Shown: one piece after another, positions 46,362 to 57,639 of the stretch
How positions within the stretch are numbered: position 1 is the first letter of the stretch
Layout of the letters: the number at the start of each line of letters is the position of its first letter
Source of the DNA: Sinorhizobium saheli
Lineage (GTDB): Bacteria; Pseudomonadota; Alphaproteobacteria; Rhizobiales; Rhizobiaceae
Length of the DNA: 64,000 bases
NCBI RefSeq assembly: GCF_001651875.1
Contig: NZ_LNQB01000102.1
Location: forward strand, 220,196-284,195
Reading direction: 5' to 3'
Notes under the pieces: generated by a model
The model's database searches: none
What the model was told of the DNA's origin: nothing
Seen by the model: only the letters and a program-made list of their open reading frames with translations
Program-made: the position numbers and the translations under genes

Positions 46362-48398
46362 ATGCTCAACATCAACGCCCCTGCCCCAGACCGCGTTTCG
46401 CCGCTCCCCGGCCTCGTGGAGCGAGCACGCAACAGGCAGCTGTCGCTCATCGATCTGTTTCAGGTCACGGAGGCATTGAACGCCTCCGGGCAACGGGCGC
46501 AGGCAGGCGAGGTCTTCAAGAACTGGATCGCCTTCAACGATACGAATCCGCTCCTCCATCTTGCCTACTTCAACTATTCGGTCACGCTCGCGCAGACGGG
46601 TGATCTCGCCGGTGCGGTGGAGGCGCTCCGCGCCTGCCTGAAGGTCAATCCGCGGTTCGGGCCGGGCTACATCAATCTCGGCCGGGCGCTCGAGGATTGC
46701 GGCCAGGCCCGCCAGGCGGTCGAGCAATGGCGGGCATATGTCGAGGCCACCGCCGAGATCACGCCGGAACGCCTCGGCCATCGCCTGATGTCCCTGCAGC
46801 ACATCGGCCGGGTGATGGAAGGTGCGGGTCTTCTGGACGATGCCGAAGCGGCCCTGTGGCAGGCGATCGAATTGCAGCCGGAAAAGACCGAGGCCGGCCA
46901 GCACTGGACGGCATTGCGTCAGCGCCAATGCAAGTGGCCGATCCTGGTGGCGTCGGAGCATGTCTCGATCCGCCAGTTGCTGGATGCAATGTCGCCCCTG
47001 GCGCTCGGCTGCTACACCGACGACCCGATGTTCCAGCTCGCCAAGGCTTATCGCTACAGCAAGGCCCTGGTCGGACGGCCCGATCTCGGCGGCTTTCCGC
47101 GCAAGCCGGCGCGGCGGAAATCGGGAACCGGAGAGCGCTTGCGCGTCGGCTATGTCTCCTCGGATCTGCGCGAGCACGCGGTCGGTTTCGCACTCTGCGA
47201 AGTCATGGAACTGCACGACAAGGGCAGCGTCGAGATCTTCGCCTATTATTCCGGCGAGATGCGGCCCAATGACACGACGCAGGGCCGCATCCGGGCGGCC
47301 GTCGATTGCTGGCGCGATATCACTGCGCTCAGCGATATCGATGCGGCGAAGCAGATCGCCGCCGATGACGTCGACATTCTCGTCGACGTCAACGGCTATA
47401 CCAAACATGCCCGGACGAAGATCTTTGCCTATCGGCCGGCGCCGGTCATCGTCAATTTCTGCGGCTATCCCGGCTCCATGGGCAGCCCGTTCCATCAGTA
47501 CATGATCGCGGACGCGCACATCGTTCCGCCCGAAAACGAGATTTACTATTCCGAAAAGGTCCTGCGGATCGCCTGCAACCAGCCCCTCGACCGCAAGCGG
47601 CCGATCGCGGCGCGGCCGAGCCGCGCGGAGGCAGGCCTGCCCGACGACGCCTTCGTCTATGCCTGCTTCAACGGCATGCAGAAGATCACCGCCAGCTGCT
47701 TTTCCCGCTGGATGACGATTCTTTCGCAGACGCCCGACAGCGTCCTGTGGCTGCTCGCAGGCGACGAGGACGCCAACCAGCGGCTGCTCAAGGCGGCCGA
47801 ACAGGCGGGCATCGCGCCCGAGCGCGTCATCTTCGCACGCAAGGCCGCCAATCCGAACCATCTCGCCCGGATCGGCCTTGCCGATCTCTTCCTGGACACG
47901 TTCCCCTATGGGGCGCATTCGACCGCCGCCGACGCGATCACGATGGGGCTGCCGATCCTGACGGTGCCGGGAAAGAGCTTCGCCTCGCGCTTCTGCGGCA
48001 GCATCATCGCGGCCGCGGGCGTGCCGGAACTCGCATGCGCTTCGCCGGAGGAATATGTCGCCCGCGCCGTCGCCTTCGCGCGCGACCGCGAGAGCCTGGC
48101 CGCCATCCGGGACTCGCTCCAGCGGCAGCGTGAAACGAGCGTGCTGCGCGACATTCCGGCGCTGGCCCGGCGCCTGGAAGAACTGTTCTGGCAGATGCAG
48201 GGCGAATGCGAGCGGGGCGAAACACCGGTTCCGGACCTGCGGAACCTCGACGTCTACTACGAGGTCGGGGCCGAGATCGTCATGGAGAACGTCGAGTTCG
48301 AGGACGACCGCGCCTATCGGCAGCGATATGCCGAAAAGCTCGCGAGGTGGAACGACTATGCGCCGATCGCGCGCGATCGCCGCCTTTGGACGGAATGA
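46362..48398 (+). CDS. SPINDLY/OGT-type O-linked glycosyltransferase (GT41) with TPR domain
   Basis: The product has 678 residues. The N-terminal ~250 residues are TPR-like helices (ARNRQLSLIDLFQVTEAL, GYINLGRALEDCGQARQAVE). The catalytic part follows the O-GlcNAc transferase pattern: RLRVGYVSSDLREHAVGF with the conserved His, VDILVDVNGYTKHAR, VIVNFCGYPGSMGSPFHQYM, and ADLFLDTFPYGAHSTAADAI then TVPGKSFASR for the UDP-sugar. GT41 enzymes attach a sugar to Ser or Thr of cytoplasmic proteins. It is divergent from the Ser/Thr-rich repeat protein gene and heads a run with a second glycosyltransferase and UDP-galactopyranose mutase. I infer that the repeat protein is the substrate. Confidence 0.88.
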   Translation: MLNINAPAPDRVSPLPGLVERARNRQLSLIDLFQVTEALNASGQRAQAGEVFKNWIAFNDTNPLLHLAYFNYSVTLAQTGDLAGAVEALRACLKVNPRFGPGYINLGRALEDCGQARQAVEQWRAYVEATAEITPERLGHRLMSLQHIGRVMEGAGLLDDAEAALWQAIELQPEKTEAGQHWTALRQRQCKWPILVASEHVSIRQLLDAMSPLALGCYTDDPMFQLAKAYRYSKALVGRPDLGGFPRKPARRKSGTGERLRVGYVSSDLREHAVGFALCEVMELHDKGSVEIFAYYSGEMRPNDTTQGRIRAAVDCWRDITALSDIDAAKQIAADDVDILVDVNGYTKHARTKIFAYRPAPVIVNFCGYPGSMGSPFHQYMIADAHIVPPENEIYYSEKVLRIACNQPLDRKRPIAARPSRAEAGLPDDAFVYACFNGMQKITASCFSRWMTILSQTPDSVLWLLAGDEDANQRLLKAAEQAGIAPERVIFARKAANPNHLARIGLADLFLDTFPYGAHSTAADAITMGLPILTVPGKSFASRFCGSIIAAAGVPELACASPEEYVARAVAFARDRESLAAIRDSLQRQRETSVLRDIPALARRLEELFWQMQGECERGETPVPDLRNLDVYYEVGAEIVMENVEFEDDRAYRQRYAEKLARWNDYAPIARDRRLWTE

Positions 48399-48435
48399 GG
48401 GTATCGACGAGCGATTGGAAGCGGCGGGGGGAAGC

Positions 48436-50929
<2,494 letters not shown>

Positions 50930-50959
50930 CATGCCGGTCGGGGCGGCCCCGCGGTGCTT

Positions 50960-51024
50960 GGAGCATTTTGCAGTCAGGTGGAATCACCTGACGTTGCACA
51001 AATGCGGCAAAACAAACAAATAGG
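50960..51024. repeat. Palindrome-bearing repeat, copy 2 (inverted relative to 36397)
   Basis: GAGCATTTTGC, then the dyad GTCAGGTGGAATCACCTGAC (50973-50992), then GCACAAATGCGGCAAAAC. In reverse complement it matches 36397-36456 nearly base for base. It lies just after glf and could terminate that transcript. Confidence 0.7.
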
Positions 51025-51160
51025 GCGGGTGGCCCGAACGCATGTGAGCGCATCCCGCACTGGCATGAACGCAGTCCGGCCAGCCGCTGATCTGCGCATA
51101 TAGATTGCGTTAACCATGCTCGTTTACGTTCCTCGCGGGTTTGCAATAAGGAATGGGGCA

Positions 51161-52000
51161 ATGATCCGGGCGGGCAGTCTTCTCGTTTTTCTTCTTTCAG
51201 GTGCGCGGCTGGCGGCGGCGGCCGATATGGACCGGCCGCTGGTCGGCCCCGCGGACGCCTATGAGGTGCCGGTCGAACAGGCTTCCGGCGGCGTCGCCGG
51301 TTATATCGAAGGCGCCTATGGCGCCGCCGTCGATTCACCCGGTGATATCGATACGGATAGCTGGGAACTGCGCGGTGCAGTGAACGTCGACGCCGGCTCC
51401 GGCATGAACCTGCAGGTCGATCTCGGCTACACCCGCGCTTCGTACGAGGATATCGACACGAACAGCTATGACGGCGCGCTTCACGGCTATTATCGCGACG
51501 ACACCTATGCCGCCGGCCTCTTCCTGCAGGCGGCACGCCTCGATCCGGGCCTGGACACCCATGTCAACGATTACGTCGGCGGCGTCGAAGGCGCCTATTT
51601 CCTCGACACATGGACCCTGCACGGGGCGCTCGGCTTCGGCCAGGCGCGGGTGGAAACGCTCGGCGCCGACCACTACATGGGCGCGCTCGGCGCACGCGTA
51701 TACGCGACCGACAACATCCGCTTCGACCTCGACGGCTCCCTCAACCGCATCTCCGAAAGCGGCATCGATTACGATCAGCGCGCCCTGAAGCTGACGGCCA
51801 ATTACCGTCCCGAAGCCTTCCCCGTGACGCTCTTCGCCGGCTATAAATTTGTGAACGAAGAGCTCTCCGGCTTCAGCGAATCGCTCTCCGGCAACACGAG
51901 CACGATCTTCGGCGGCATGCGCTTCTCCTACGGCTCGGCAACCCTGCGGGAGGAAGAACGCCTCGGCCCCGTCTGGTCCAACAACCGCCTGTCGTTCTGA
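51161..52000 (+). CDS. Outer-membrane beta-barrel protein
   Basis: The product has 279 residues from the ATG at 51161, preceded by AGGAATGGGG; a 15-residue longer frame lacks such a site. A signal peptide (MIRAGSLLVFLLSGARLAAA) is followed by alternating polar/hydrophobic strands such as MNLQVDLGYTRASYEDIDTN and IRFDLDGSLNRISES, ending in an aromatic residue (NNRLSF), as outer-membrane barrels do. No specific porin or transporter family is recognised. It is a single gene. Confidence 0.7.
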   Translation: MIRAGSLLVFLLSGARLAAAADMDRPLVGPADAYEVPVEQASGGVAGYIEGAYGAAVDSPGDIDTDSWELRGAVNVDAGSGMNLQVDLGYTRASYEDIDTNSYDGALHGYYRDDTYAAGLFLQAARLDPGLDTHVNDYVGGVEGAYFLDTWTLHGALGFGQARVETLGADHYMGALGARVYATDNIRFDLDGSLNRISESGIDYDQRALKLTANYRPEAFPVTLFAGYKFVNEELSGFSESLSGNTSTIFGGMRFSYGSATLREEERLGPVWSNNRLSF

Positions 52001-52176
52001 TCCGCCGAACCGACTGCCCGCATTCGGACACCTACATCAATGGCGAGCCGCAAGCGGCTTGCCACACCCGCACTCTCCATCGTCAAGCGCGAAGGCCGCC
52101 GGTCATGAGGCGCAGGTTATCGGCCGTCAATCAGCGGTGTTGGCATGCTCAATATTTACAAGGTAAATCAAAAGCT

Positions 52177-52252
52177 TGGTGGGCCCGGAGGGACTCGAAC
52201 CCCCAACCAAGCGGTTATGAGCCGCCGGCTCTAACCATTGAGCTACAGGCCC
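52177..52252 (-). tRNA. tRNA-Ile2 (anticodon CAU, lysidine type)
   Basis: A 76-nt cloverleaf with encoded CCA: acceptor GGGCCTG... paired to ...CGGGCCC, D-arm AGCTCAATGGTTAGAGC, anticodon loop CTCATAA, T-arm GGGGGTTCGAGTCCC. The CAU anticodon could read Met, but AGCTCA.TGGTTAGAGC with CTTGGT in the variable region matches the bacterial Ile2 tRNA whose C34 is changed to lysidine to read AUA. It is the only tRNA gene I see in the window. Confidence 0.88.
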
Positions 52253-52403
52253 TGCCGCCATCGGCGGTTGCCGCGAACCAATGGCAATTCGCGAACCGGA
52301 ATTGGCTCTAGCGGAAAACCGCTTCGCCGACAAGCCATTGCCGCAATACCTACACAATCGAGAAGCATGGAATCGATCAAGGAACAACCGGAGAGACACG
52401 TCC

Positions 52404-53189
52404 ATGATTGCTACACGTTTTGCCCGCACGCTTCACGTCGCCGCGCTCGCCGCGGCCTTCGCGGGCGCCTTGGCGGCGGCGGCCGCGGCCGACGACAATG
52501 GTGCCGGCAAGCGGGACGCCAAGGGGCGGCCGGACGGCATCAGGGGCCGCCAGGCGGTGATCAAGGTCTCCGGCGAAGGGCGCGCGACCACCGTTCCGGA
52601 CATGGCCATCGTGCAACTGAGCGTCGTCAAGGACGCCAAGACCGCCCGTGAAGCGCTTGACGCCAACAACAAGGCGATGGCGGATGTGCTTGCGGCGCTC
52701 AAGGAAGCCGGCATCGCCGAGCGCGACCTGCAGACGAGCGGCTTCTCGATCAACCCGCAATACAACTACCCGCAGCCCAATGACGGCAGCAACCCGCCGC
52801 CGCAATTGGTGGGCTACCAGGTCGTCAACGGCGTCAGCGTCCGTGTGCGCGATCTGGCGAAGCTCGGCGAGATCCTCGACAAGTCGGTGAGCCTCGGGGT
52901 CAACCAGGGCGGCGGCATCGAGTTCACCAACGACAAGCCGGAGGATGTGATCACCGAGGCCCGCAAGGAGGCCGTCGCCGATGCCATCGCCAAGGCCAGG
53001 GTACTCGCCGAAGCGGCCGGCGTTGAGCTCGGGCGACTGATCGAGCTCTCGGAACAGCCGTCCCGGCCGGAACCGCCGGTCCCGATGCGCAGCATGGCCA
53101 AGGAATTTGCCGCCGATGCCGTGCCGGTGGCGACCGGCGAGAACGCCTATAACGTCACGGTCAACGTGACTTTTGCGGTCAACCAGTAG
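52404..53189 (+). CDS. SIMPL-domain (DUF541) periplasmic protein
   Basis: The product has 261 residues from the ATG at 52404, after CCGGAGAGACACG. A Sec signal (MIATRFARTLHVAALAAAFA... ending in an Ala run) is followed by the SIMPL domain: IKVSGEGRATTVPDMAIVQL, AKTAREALDANNKAMADVL, GVNQGGGIEFTNDKPEDVI, and ITEARKEAVADAIAKARVLA. Family members are periplasmic or outer-membrane linked and poorly understood. It stands alone, with a strong terminator about 170 bases downstream. Confidence 0.88.
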   Translation: MIATRFARTLHVAALAAAFAGALAAAAAADDNGAGKRDAKGRPDGIRGRQAVIKVSGEGRATTVPDMAIVQLSVVKDAKTAREALDANNKAMADVLAALKEAGIAERDLQTSGFSINPQYNYPQPNDGSNPPPQLVGYQVVNGVSVRVRDLAKLGEILDKSVSLGVNQGGGIEFTNDKPEDVITEARKEAVADAIAKARVLAEAAGVELGRLIELSEQPSRPEPPVPMRSMAKEFAADAVPVATGENAYNVTVNVTFAVNQ

Positions 53190-53214
53190 AGAGCGGGGTT
53201 GGGGGACGTTCGAG

Positions 53215-53270
53215 CGGCCCCCTGATCCGCCTGCCGGCCCGCACGCGGTCCGCAAGCGGGGCGAAGGGGG
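53215..53270. repeat. Degenerate RIME-type half element
   Basis: CCCCCTGATCCGCCTGCCGG and CGCAAGCGGGGCGAAGGGGG are a degenerate form of the elements elsewhere in the window. It lies in the SIMPL gene trailer. Confidence 0.5.
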
Positions 53271-53360
53271 ACGCGGCGCCGCCGCTTTCCTCGCGCTGCG
53301 GCTGCAATCTCGGCGCGTCCATTTCTGTGGGCTCGACGTTGATGGACAGGACGAGCAAAC

Positions 53361-53396
53361 AAAAGGCCCCTTACGCTTCGCGCAAGGGGCCTTTTT
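53361..53396. terminator. Bidirectional intrinsic terminator
   Basis: AAAAGGCCCCTT / AAGGGGCCTTTTT forms a 12-bp stem with A-run and T-run on either side. It sits between convergent genes (SIMPL and a small secreted protein) and can serve both. Confidence 0.88.
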
Positions 53397-53429
53397 CCGT
53401 CCGCGGGAGACAGGACGGTACGTCAGGAC

Positions 53430-53786
53430 TTACCAGCGGCCGATGATCGGGCAGCCGCGTACGTTGGCGAAGATGATGGCCTGGCGTTCGCCGCGACGAC
53501 GGCCCTCGACGACGACGCGACGATGGGAAACGTCGGCGACATGGGCCCGGCGCAGGCCGCGGTCGCGTGCCTTGTCGACGGCGAGCCACGGTGCGCAGCG
53601 GCCACGGCGCTCATAGCCGTAGCGCGGGCGATCGCGCCGGTCGTAGCGATCATGGTCACGGTACTGCACACCGCCCGGACCGAATTCGAGGGTGAGCGAC
53701 TGGGCCGAAACCGTGGGGGCCACGCCAACCAGGCCAGTCAGGCCTACAAAGGCGGCAACGACAGCTTTCGTAAGGAACTTTTTCAT
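53430..53786 (-). CDS. Small secreted Arg-rich protein
   Basis: The 118-residue protein starts at the ATG at 53786 (GGAGAAACACC upstream). A signal peptide MKKFLTKAVVAAFVGLTGLV ends near VSAQS. The mature part is rich in Arg, Asp and Tyr (DHDRYDRRDRPRYGYERRGR) and then has RRAHVADVSHRRVVVEGRRR, ending FANVRGCPIIGRW with a cysteine pair that may form a disulfide. It resembles short periplasmic proteins common in Rhizobiales; function is unknown. Confidence 0.7.
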   Translation of the reverse strand: MKKFLTKAVVAAFVGLTGLVGVAPTVSAQSLTLEFGPGGVQYRDHDRYDRRDRPRYGYERRGRCAPWLAVDKARDRGLRRAHVADVSHRRVVVEGRRRGERQAIIFANVRGCPIIGRW

Positions 53787-54100
53787 GGTGTTTCTCCGGC
53801 GTAACAAAGGGTTCATGCAGGGGTTCAACGATTGTCCCGACATTAGGCCGGGTAACCTGAACGCTCCCGGAACCCTCCGTTCATGCGCTGTTCAGATTAG
53901 GAGGACGTCCGCGACGACTCGACAGCCGGCGCAGTCCGCACGGCGGCGGCGTGCCGTCGGCAAGCCGCTCACCGCCTCCTCACTCACCGTAAGGGAAACG
54001 AAGTGCGCGGCAATTCGTTCCTGCACGAAGCCCTGAGGCCAAGCGCGGCGATCGCGATAAGGCGTTGAACTTCGTGAAGAATGGCGCTTTCGCGGGCGGT
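53787..54100. other. Intergenic region without recognised features
   Basis: This 314-base gap upstream of the small secreted protein gene should contain its promoter on the minus strand. I see no clear promoter boxes, repeat element or RNA gene. Short open frames here have no family support. Confidence 0.35.
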
Positions 54101-54505
54101 TCAGCGCGCCAGTTCGCGCTCGAAGATGCGGATGTTGCGATAGTGGCTGAGGCGGGTGATGACGCCCCCTTCGATCTCGAAGATGAAGACGCTCGGAACG
54201 GAGTAGGACTGTCCCGATGCCTCCGGAAAGCCGGCCATCGTCTCGCGATACGTGCCGCGCGCCGTCGTGTCCGCCGCCACGCGCTGCCCGAAGGCATCGT
54301 GCATCAGCACGATGTCGCCGAAGCTCTCGTCGAAATGGCGCAGATAGCTCATCACCCAGGCCCTGAGCGGGCCGACGCCAAGGGTGCGCTGGCCGGTGAG
54401 CGAATCGAGTTCGACATCCTCATCGACGAGGCGCGACATCGCCTCGAAGTCGCGCTCGTTCAGGGCATCGATGAAGCGGCTGGCAATCGTCTGGGCGTCC
54501 GGCAT
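54101..54505 (-). CDS. SnoaL/NTF2-like protein
   Basis: The product has 134 residues from the ATG at 54505 (GGGAGAGAGG upstream). It has the NTF2-like cone fold pattern of SnoaL-type proteins: FIDALNERDFEAMSRLVDED, then a beta-rich half with ARGTYRETM and VPSVFIFEIEGGVITRLSHY. Such proteins are enzymes (isomerases, hydrolases) or small-molecule binders; here no substrate can be named. It is probably co-directional with the YjbQ-like gene. Confidence 0.78.
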   Translation of the reverse strand: MPDAQTIASRFIDALNERDFEAMSRLVDEDVELDSLTGQRTLGVGPLRAWVMSYLRHFDESFGDIVLMHDAFGQRVAADTTARGTYRETMAGFPEASGQSYSVPSVFIFEIEGGVITRLSHYRNIRIFERELAR

Positions 54506-54584
54506 CCTCTCTCCCTCCGCAAACTCCCCTACTCTACCGCAGAAGCGCGAAGAAAAAAGCGGCTGGCCTTGCACCCCCGGCGGG

Positions 54585-55013
54585 TCAGGCGCCGAGGTGC
54601 AGGATGATCTCCCGGCGATGCGGCCGGTCCCGGTGCTCGAAGAGGTAAAGCCCCTGCCAGGTGCCGAGCGCAAGCCGCCCATCCATCACCGGAATGCCGA
54701 GCGAGGCCTGGGTCAGCGCCGCCTTGATATGGGCGGGCATGTCGTCCGGGCCTTCGAGCGTGTGAACGACCCAGCGCATCGAGGGATCGGAGCACGGCGG
54801 CACGAGGCGATGAAAGAACTGATGGAGGTCGCGCTTCACGTCCGGATCCGCATTTTCCTGGATGATGAGCGACGCGGAGGTATGGCGGACGAAAACCGTG
54901 AGCAACCCCTCCGCGACGCCCGATGCCCGCACGAACTCGGCAGCCTCGGCTGTGAACTCGTAGAGGCCCTGCCCCTCGGTGGCGATCGTCACGACGGTCT
55001 GCGGCATCGGCAT
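54585..55013 (-). CDS. YjbQ/UPF0047 family protein
   Basis: The 142-residue protein matches the YjbQ family, annotated as secondary thiamine-phosphate synthase enzyme. Signatures are LLTVFVRHTSASLIIQENAD, VKRDLHQFF, and the C-terminal LALGTWQGLYLFEHRDRPHR. The conserved histidines form a metal-site-like pocket. The physiological role is uncertain. It lies 79 bases upstream of the SnoaL gene on the same strand. Confidence 0.88.
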   Translation of the reverse strand: MPMPQTVVTIATEGQGLYEFTAEAAEFVRASGVAEGLLTVFVRHTSASLIIQENADPDVKRDLHQFFHRLVPPCSDPSMRWVVHTLEGPDDMPAHIKAALTQASLGIPVMDGRLALGTWQGLYLFEHRDRPHRREIILHLGA

Positions 55014-55323
55014 CTTTCCCGTTTGGCTGCTGCGCGGTTGGCTGCAGCGCAGTTCTCACCAATCAAGGCGATATGCAGCAGCCTGTCCAGAGTTCCACGG
55101 CCCACGACCGCAGCCTTCGCTGCCTCGCATTTGGGGTACGGTGATCCTCGCCAGCGACCCTCATTCCCGTGCCTGTCACGGGGACCGAGCCAGCCCCAGT
55201 CCTTGGGCTGGGAAAAGTTCTTCCGTGCCGCAGACGCGGCACTGGTGGATGTCCGTGCCAAGCGCAGATGAGGGCAAGAAGGCAGCCTCTGCAGGCCAAT
55301 CCCGTCGCTGTCGCGTACTGTGC
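55014..55323. other. Intergenic region with a repeat element
   Basis: This 310-base gap upstream of the YjbQ-like gene holds the repeat at 55157-55275 and CAGCAGCCTG-type GC-rich palindromic pieces near 55030-55085. No gene or RNA was recognised. Confidence 0.4.
55157..55275. repeat. Rhizobial intergenic repeat, second family (copy A)
   Basis: CCCGTGCCTGTCACGGG (hairpin at 55166-55182) is followed, about 40 bases on, by TTCCGTGCCGCAGACGCGGC and GGATGTCCGTGCCAAGCGCA, then GATGAGGG. The second half aligns with 63474-63530. Confidence 0.55.
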
Positions 55324-55677
55324 CTACAGTTCGAGAAAGGTCTCGAACCCGCCATAGATCAGCCGCTTGCCGTCGAAAACCGTTTTCCACTCGTCGCCCT
55401 GGAGCCGCGGGTCCGCCATGACCTTGGCGACGATCTCGTCGCGATCCTCGCGCGACCTGTAGACGACCCATGAAAAGACGACGGTCTCGTCCTCCTTGGC
55501 CTGAACCGCCCGCGGAAAGGATGTGAGCTCGCCATAGGGAACGTCGTCTCCGAGGCTTTCGACATAATTGAGCGCGCCGTGTTCCTTCCAGACATCGCCG
55601 GCCTTCCGCGCGAGACTCTTATACGCTTCGATATTTGCCTTGGGCACGGCAACGAGAAACCCATCCACATAGGTCAT
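55324..55677 (-). CDS. DUF1428 family protein
   Basis: The 117-residue protein has the DUF1428 pattern: MTYVDGFLVAVPKANIEAYK, VWKEHGALNYVESLGDDVPY, ETVVFSWVVYRSREDRDEIV, and the C-terminal FDGKRLIYGGFETFLEL. It has a dimeric alpha/beta-barrel-type fold in solved members. Function is unknown, and it is probably cytoplasmic. It lies 90 bases downstream of the transglycosylase gene on the same strand. Confidence 0.9.
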   Translation of the reverse strand: MTYVDGFLVAVPKANIEAYKSLARKAGDVWKEHGALNYVESLGDDVPYGELTSFPRAVQAKEDETVVFSWVVYRSREDRDEIVAKVMADPRLQGDEWKTVFDGKRLIYGGFETFLEL

Positions 55678-55767
55678 GTCAGTCTCCTCCTTTGAAAGTG
55701 GCCAAAGGACGGTCGAAGCGGAAAGGTTCCGACAATCGAATGATATTTTTTTGCGCCGCCGCCGCCC

Positions 55768-56337
55768 TTATGAGCCGCAGCTGCGCAGTTGGCGCGCATA
55801 GCTCCCGGCGATGGCGGACGCCCTTTTGGCGCCGGTCCTCGCCGTCTCGCTCCAGTTGCCCCGCGCATAGCCGCCGTGCCCGTGATAATAGGCGATATAG
55901 AGCCGATACGTATCGTTGAGCGCGATGCCGTTCCTGCGGTGGCTCTCGTTGTGATACCAGGCGATGAAGCGGATCGCGTCGGCGAAGTCGGTGCGGCGCG
56001 CCATCCATCGGCCGGTTTCGGCCTGATAGCGCGCCCAGGTGCCGTCGAGCGCCTGCGAGTATCCGTAGGCGGTCGACACCCGCGTCCAGGGAATGAAGCC
56101 GAAGAGCTTGGTGCGCGGCGGCCTGGCATTGTGGCGGAACCCGGATTCCGTGTAGATTGTGGCCATCAATACCGGAACGGGTACGCCATATTCACGCGCC
56201 GCCTGATAGGCGGCCCGGCGCCAATTGGTGAAAAGACCATCTCGCTGCTCGAAAACCGCGCAGGCGTTCCGGGTGTTCCTCGGCACCGTTCCGCAGCCGG
56301 CCAGCAACAGGAGGACGACGACAAAAACCCAACGCAT
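55768..56337 (-). CDS. Lytic transglycosylase SLT-domain lipoprotein
   Basis: The 189-residue protein has a lipoprotein signal with lipobox LLAGC (Cys15), so it should be anchored in the outer membrane facing the periplasm. The SLT domain shows the catalytic Glu64 in MATIYTESGFRHNA, then RVSTAYGYSQALDGTWARYQ and a C-terminal HNESHRRNGIALNDTYRLYI. It cleaves peptidoglycan between MurNAc and GlcNAc. No secretion-system genes are nearby, so it is probably a housekeeping wall enzyme. Confidence 0.88.
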   Translation of the reverse strand: MRWVFVVVLLLLAGCGTVPRNTRNACAVFEQRDGLFTNWRRAAYQAAREYGVPVPVLMATIYTESGFRHNARPPRTKLFGFIPWTRVSTAYGYSQALDGTWARYQAETGRWMARRTDFADAIRFIAWYHNESHRRNGIALNDTYRLYIAYYHGHGGYARGNWSETARTGAKRASAIAGSYARQLRSCGS

Positions 56338-56407
56338 CGCGGAACCTCTCGTTTGCGAGAGATTGATAAAGCGTAAATCTTAAGGATCGGTTTTGAGGCG
56401 ACGTTGA

Positions 56408-57221
56408 ATGTTTGCCAAGATGACGGCCGTTTCCCTCCTGCTTGCCGCTCTCGCCGGCGCTCCTTGCCTTGCGGCGGCAGCACCGAACGAAGGCGGCGGC
56501 GATCTCTACACGAGCGATGCCATCGTCACCGGCACGGGCGAGAAAAACCGGCAGATCGGCTTCCGCGAGTGCCTGACGGAGGTTCTGGTGAAAGTGTCCG
56601 GCGCCGAACCTCGCGCCCCTCCTCGACCGCGCCGGCGGCTTCGTAGCCACTTTCTCCTATCGCGACCGGCTGGAAGGCATCCCGATCCACGACGAACAGG
56701 GGACGCATGACCGGCCGCATGACCTGACCTGCCGCTTCGAGCCGGCAACCGTCGATCGTTTGCTGCAGGTGCTCGGACGCAAGCCCTGGCTTTCACCCCG
56801 CCCCCGATTGGCCTTCGTCCTCGGCGTCCGCGACCGGACCCGTCTTTTCATGTTGACGGCCGACGGGACGGAGAGCCCCTATATGGCGCAATCGCTTCAG
56901 GCGGCGACGATACCCCTCGCGCTTGCGGCAAAGCTGCCGCAAAGCGCGACGCTTGCAGAGGAGCGGCTCGACGTCGCGGCCTTGACGGCAGCCGCACCGG
57001 CTCGGCTGCAGGCTTTGGCAGGGAGAATGGGGGCCGAGGTGACACTCGCCGGCACCCTCACATGGAGCGACGCCGCGCGCGGCTGGATCGCCGACTGGCG
57101 CCTGATCGCCGCCGGAAGCGTCTTCCGCTGGCGGAAAAGCGGGGTCAGCTTCGACGACGCGTTCCGCGACGCCATCCGCGGGGCGGCTCAGATTCTCTCC
57201 GGAAACGGCACGCCGCGATGA
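56408..57221 (+). pseudogene. DUF2066 protein gene broken by a frameshift
   Basis: The 5' part (MFAKMTAVSLLLAALAGAPC, a signal peptide, then IGFRECLTEVLVKVSGA) and the 3' part (frame of 56760, FSYRDRLEGIPIHDEQGTHD through GRKPWLSPRPRLAFVLGVRD to the stop at 57221) are both DUF2066, but lie in different frames. The break is near 56605: after VSG the second frame reads PNLAPLLDRAGGFVA, as the family expects. A 2-base loss (or 1-base gain) explains it. The predicted intact protein would be about 270 residues and periplasmic. It could be a real pseudogene or an assembly error. Confidence 0.8.
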
Positions 57222-57235
57222 CCCCGTGACCATAA

Positions 57236-57278
57236 TCCGCGCGCGCGGGGAGAAGGTCGCGGCAGCGGGATGAGGGAC
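57236..57278. repeat. RIME-type half element
   Basis: CGCGCGCGGGGAGAAGGTCG followed by CGGCAGCGGGATGAGGGA, the right half of the element, directly after the DUF2066 frame. Confidence 0.55.
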
Positions 57279-57345
57279 GACCACGCGCGCTGCCCTTCGA
57301 ATCCAGATCGATTCAAGGAGACATGCCGCAGTCGTCATCACCTTT

Positions 57346-57639
57346 CTAGCCAAGCGTTCCGATCAGCTCGCGATAGGCGGCCTCGGGAAAGGCCTTCATC
57401 GTGCGTGTCCGCACATTGCCGTAGGTGCCGAGCGTCAGTGCGAACCGGGCGGCCACCGCGTCATCCGGCGCTTCGCAGATTGCGACCATGTCGTATTCGC
57501 CCATGGTGAGATAGAAGTCCTTGAAGGAGCCGCCCATTTCCTCAAGCACCTTCCGCGCCGCGTCCAGCCGTTTCGGCGACTCTCGCACCGTCTTGATACC
57601 CTGTTCCGTCCAGTTGAGGAGAACGACGTATGTAGTCAT
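57346..57639 (-). CDS. GYD-domain protein
   Basis: The product has 97 residues from the ATG at 57639 (GGGAGGTGTGAG upstream). The GYD pattern is present: MTTYVVLLNWTEQGIKTVRE, GGSFKDFYLTMGEYDMVAIC and ALTLGTYGNVRTRTMKAF. GYD proteins form ferredoxin-like dimers of unknown function. It is flanked on both sides by pieces of the REP-like element. Confidence 0.85.
   Translation of the reverse strand: MTTYVVLLNWTEQGIKTVRESPKRLDAARKVLEEMGGSFKDFYLTMGEYDMVAICEAPDDAVAARFALTLGTYGNVRTRTMKAFPEAAYRELIGTLG

Noticed and set aside
52105..52311. Short plus-strand ORF across the tRNA
   Set aside because: It translates the antisense of tRNA-Ile2 (the familiar DSNPQPSGYEPP type of artefact).
56408..57221. Programmed frameshifting in the DUF2066 gene
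   Set aside because: No slippery heptamer or stimulatory structure is evident at the junction; a plain indel explains it better.
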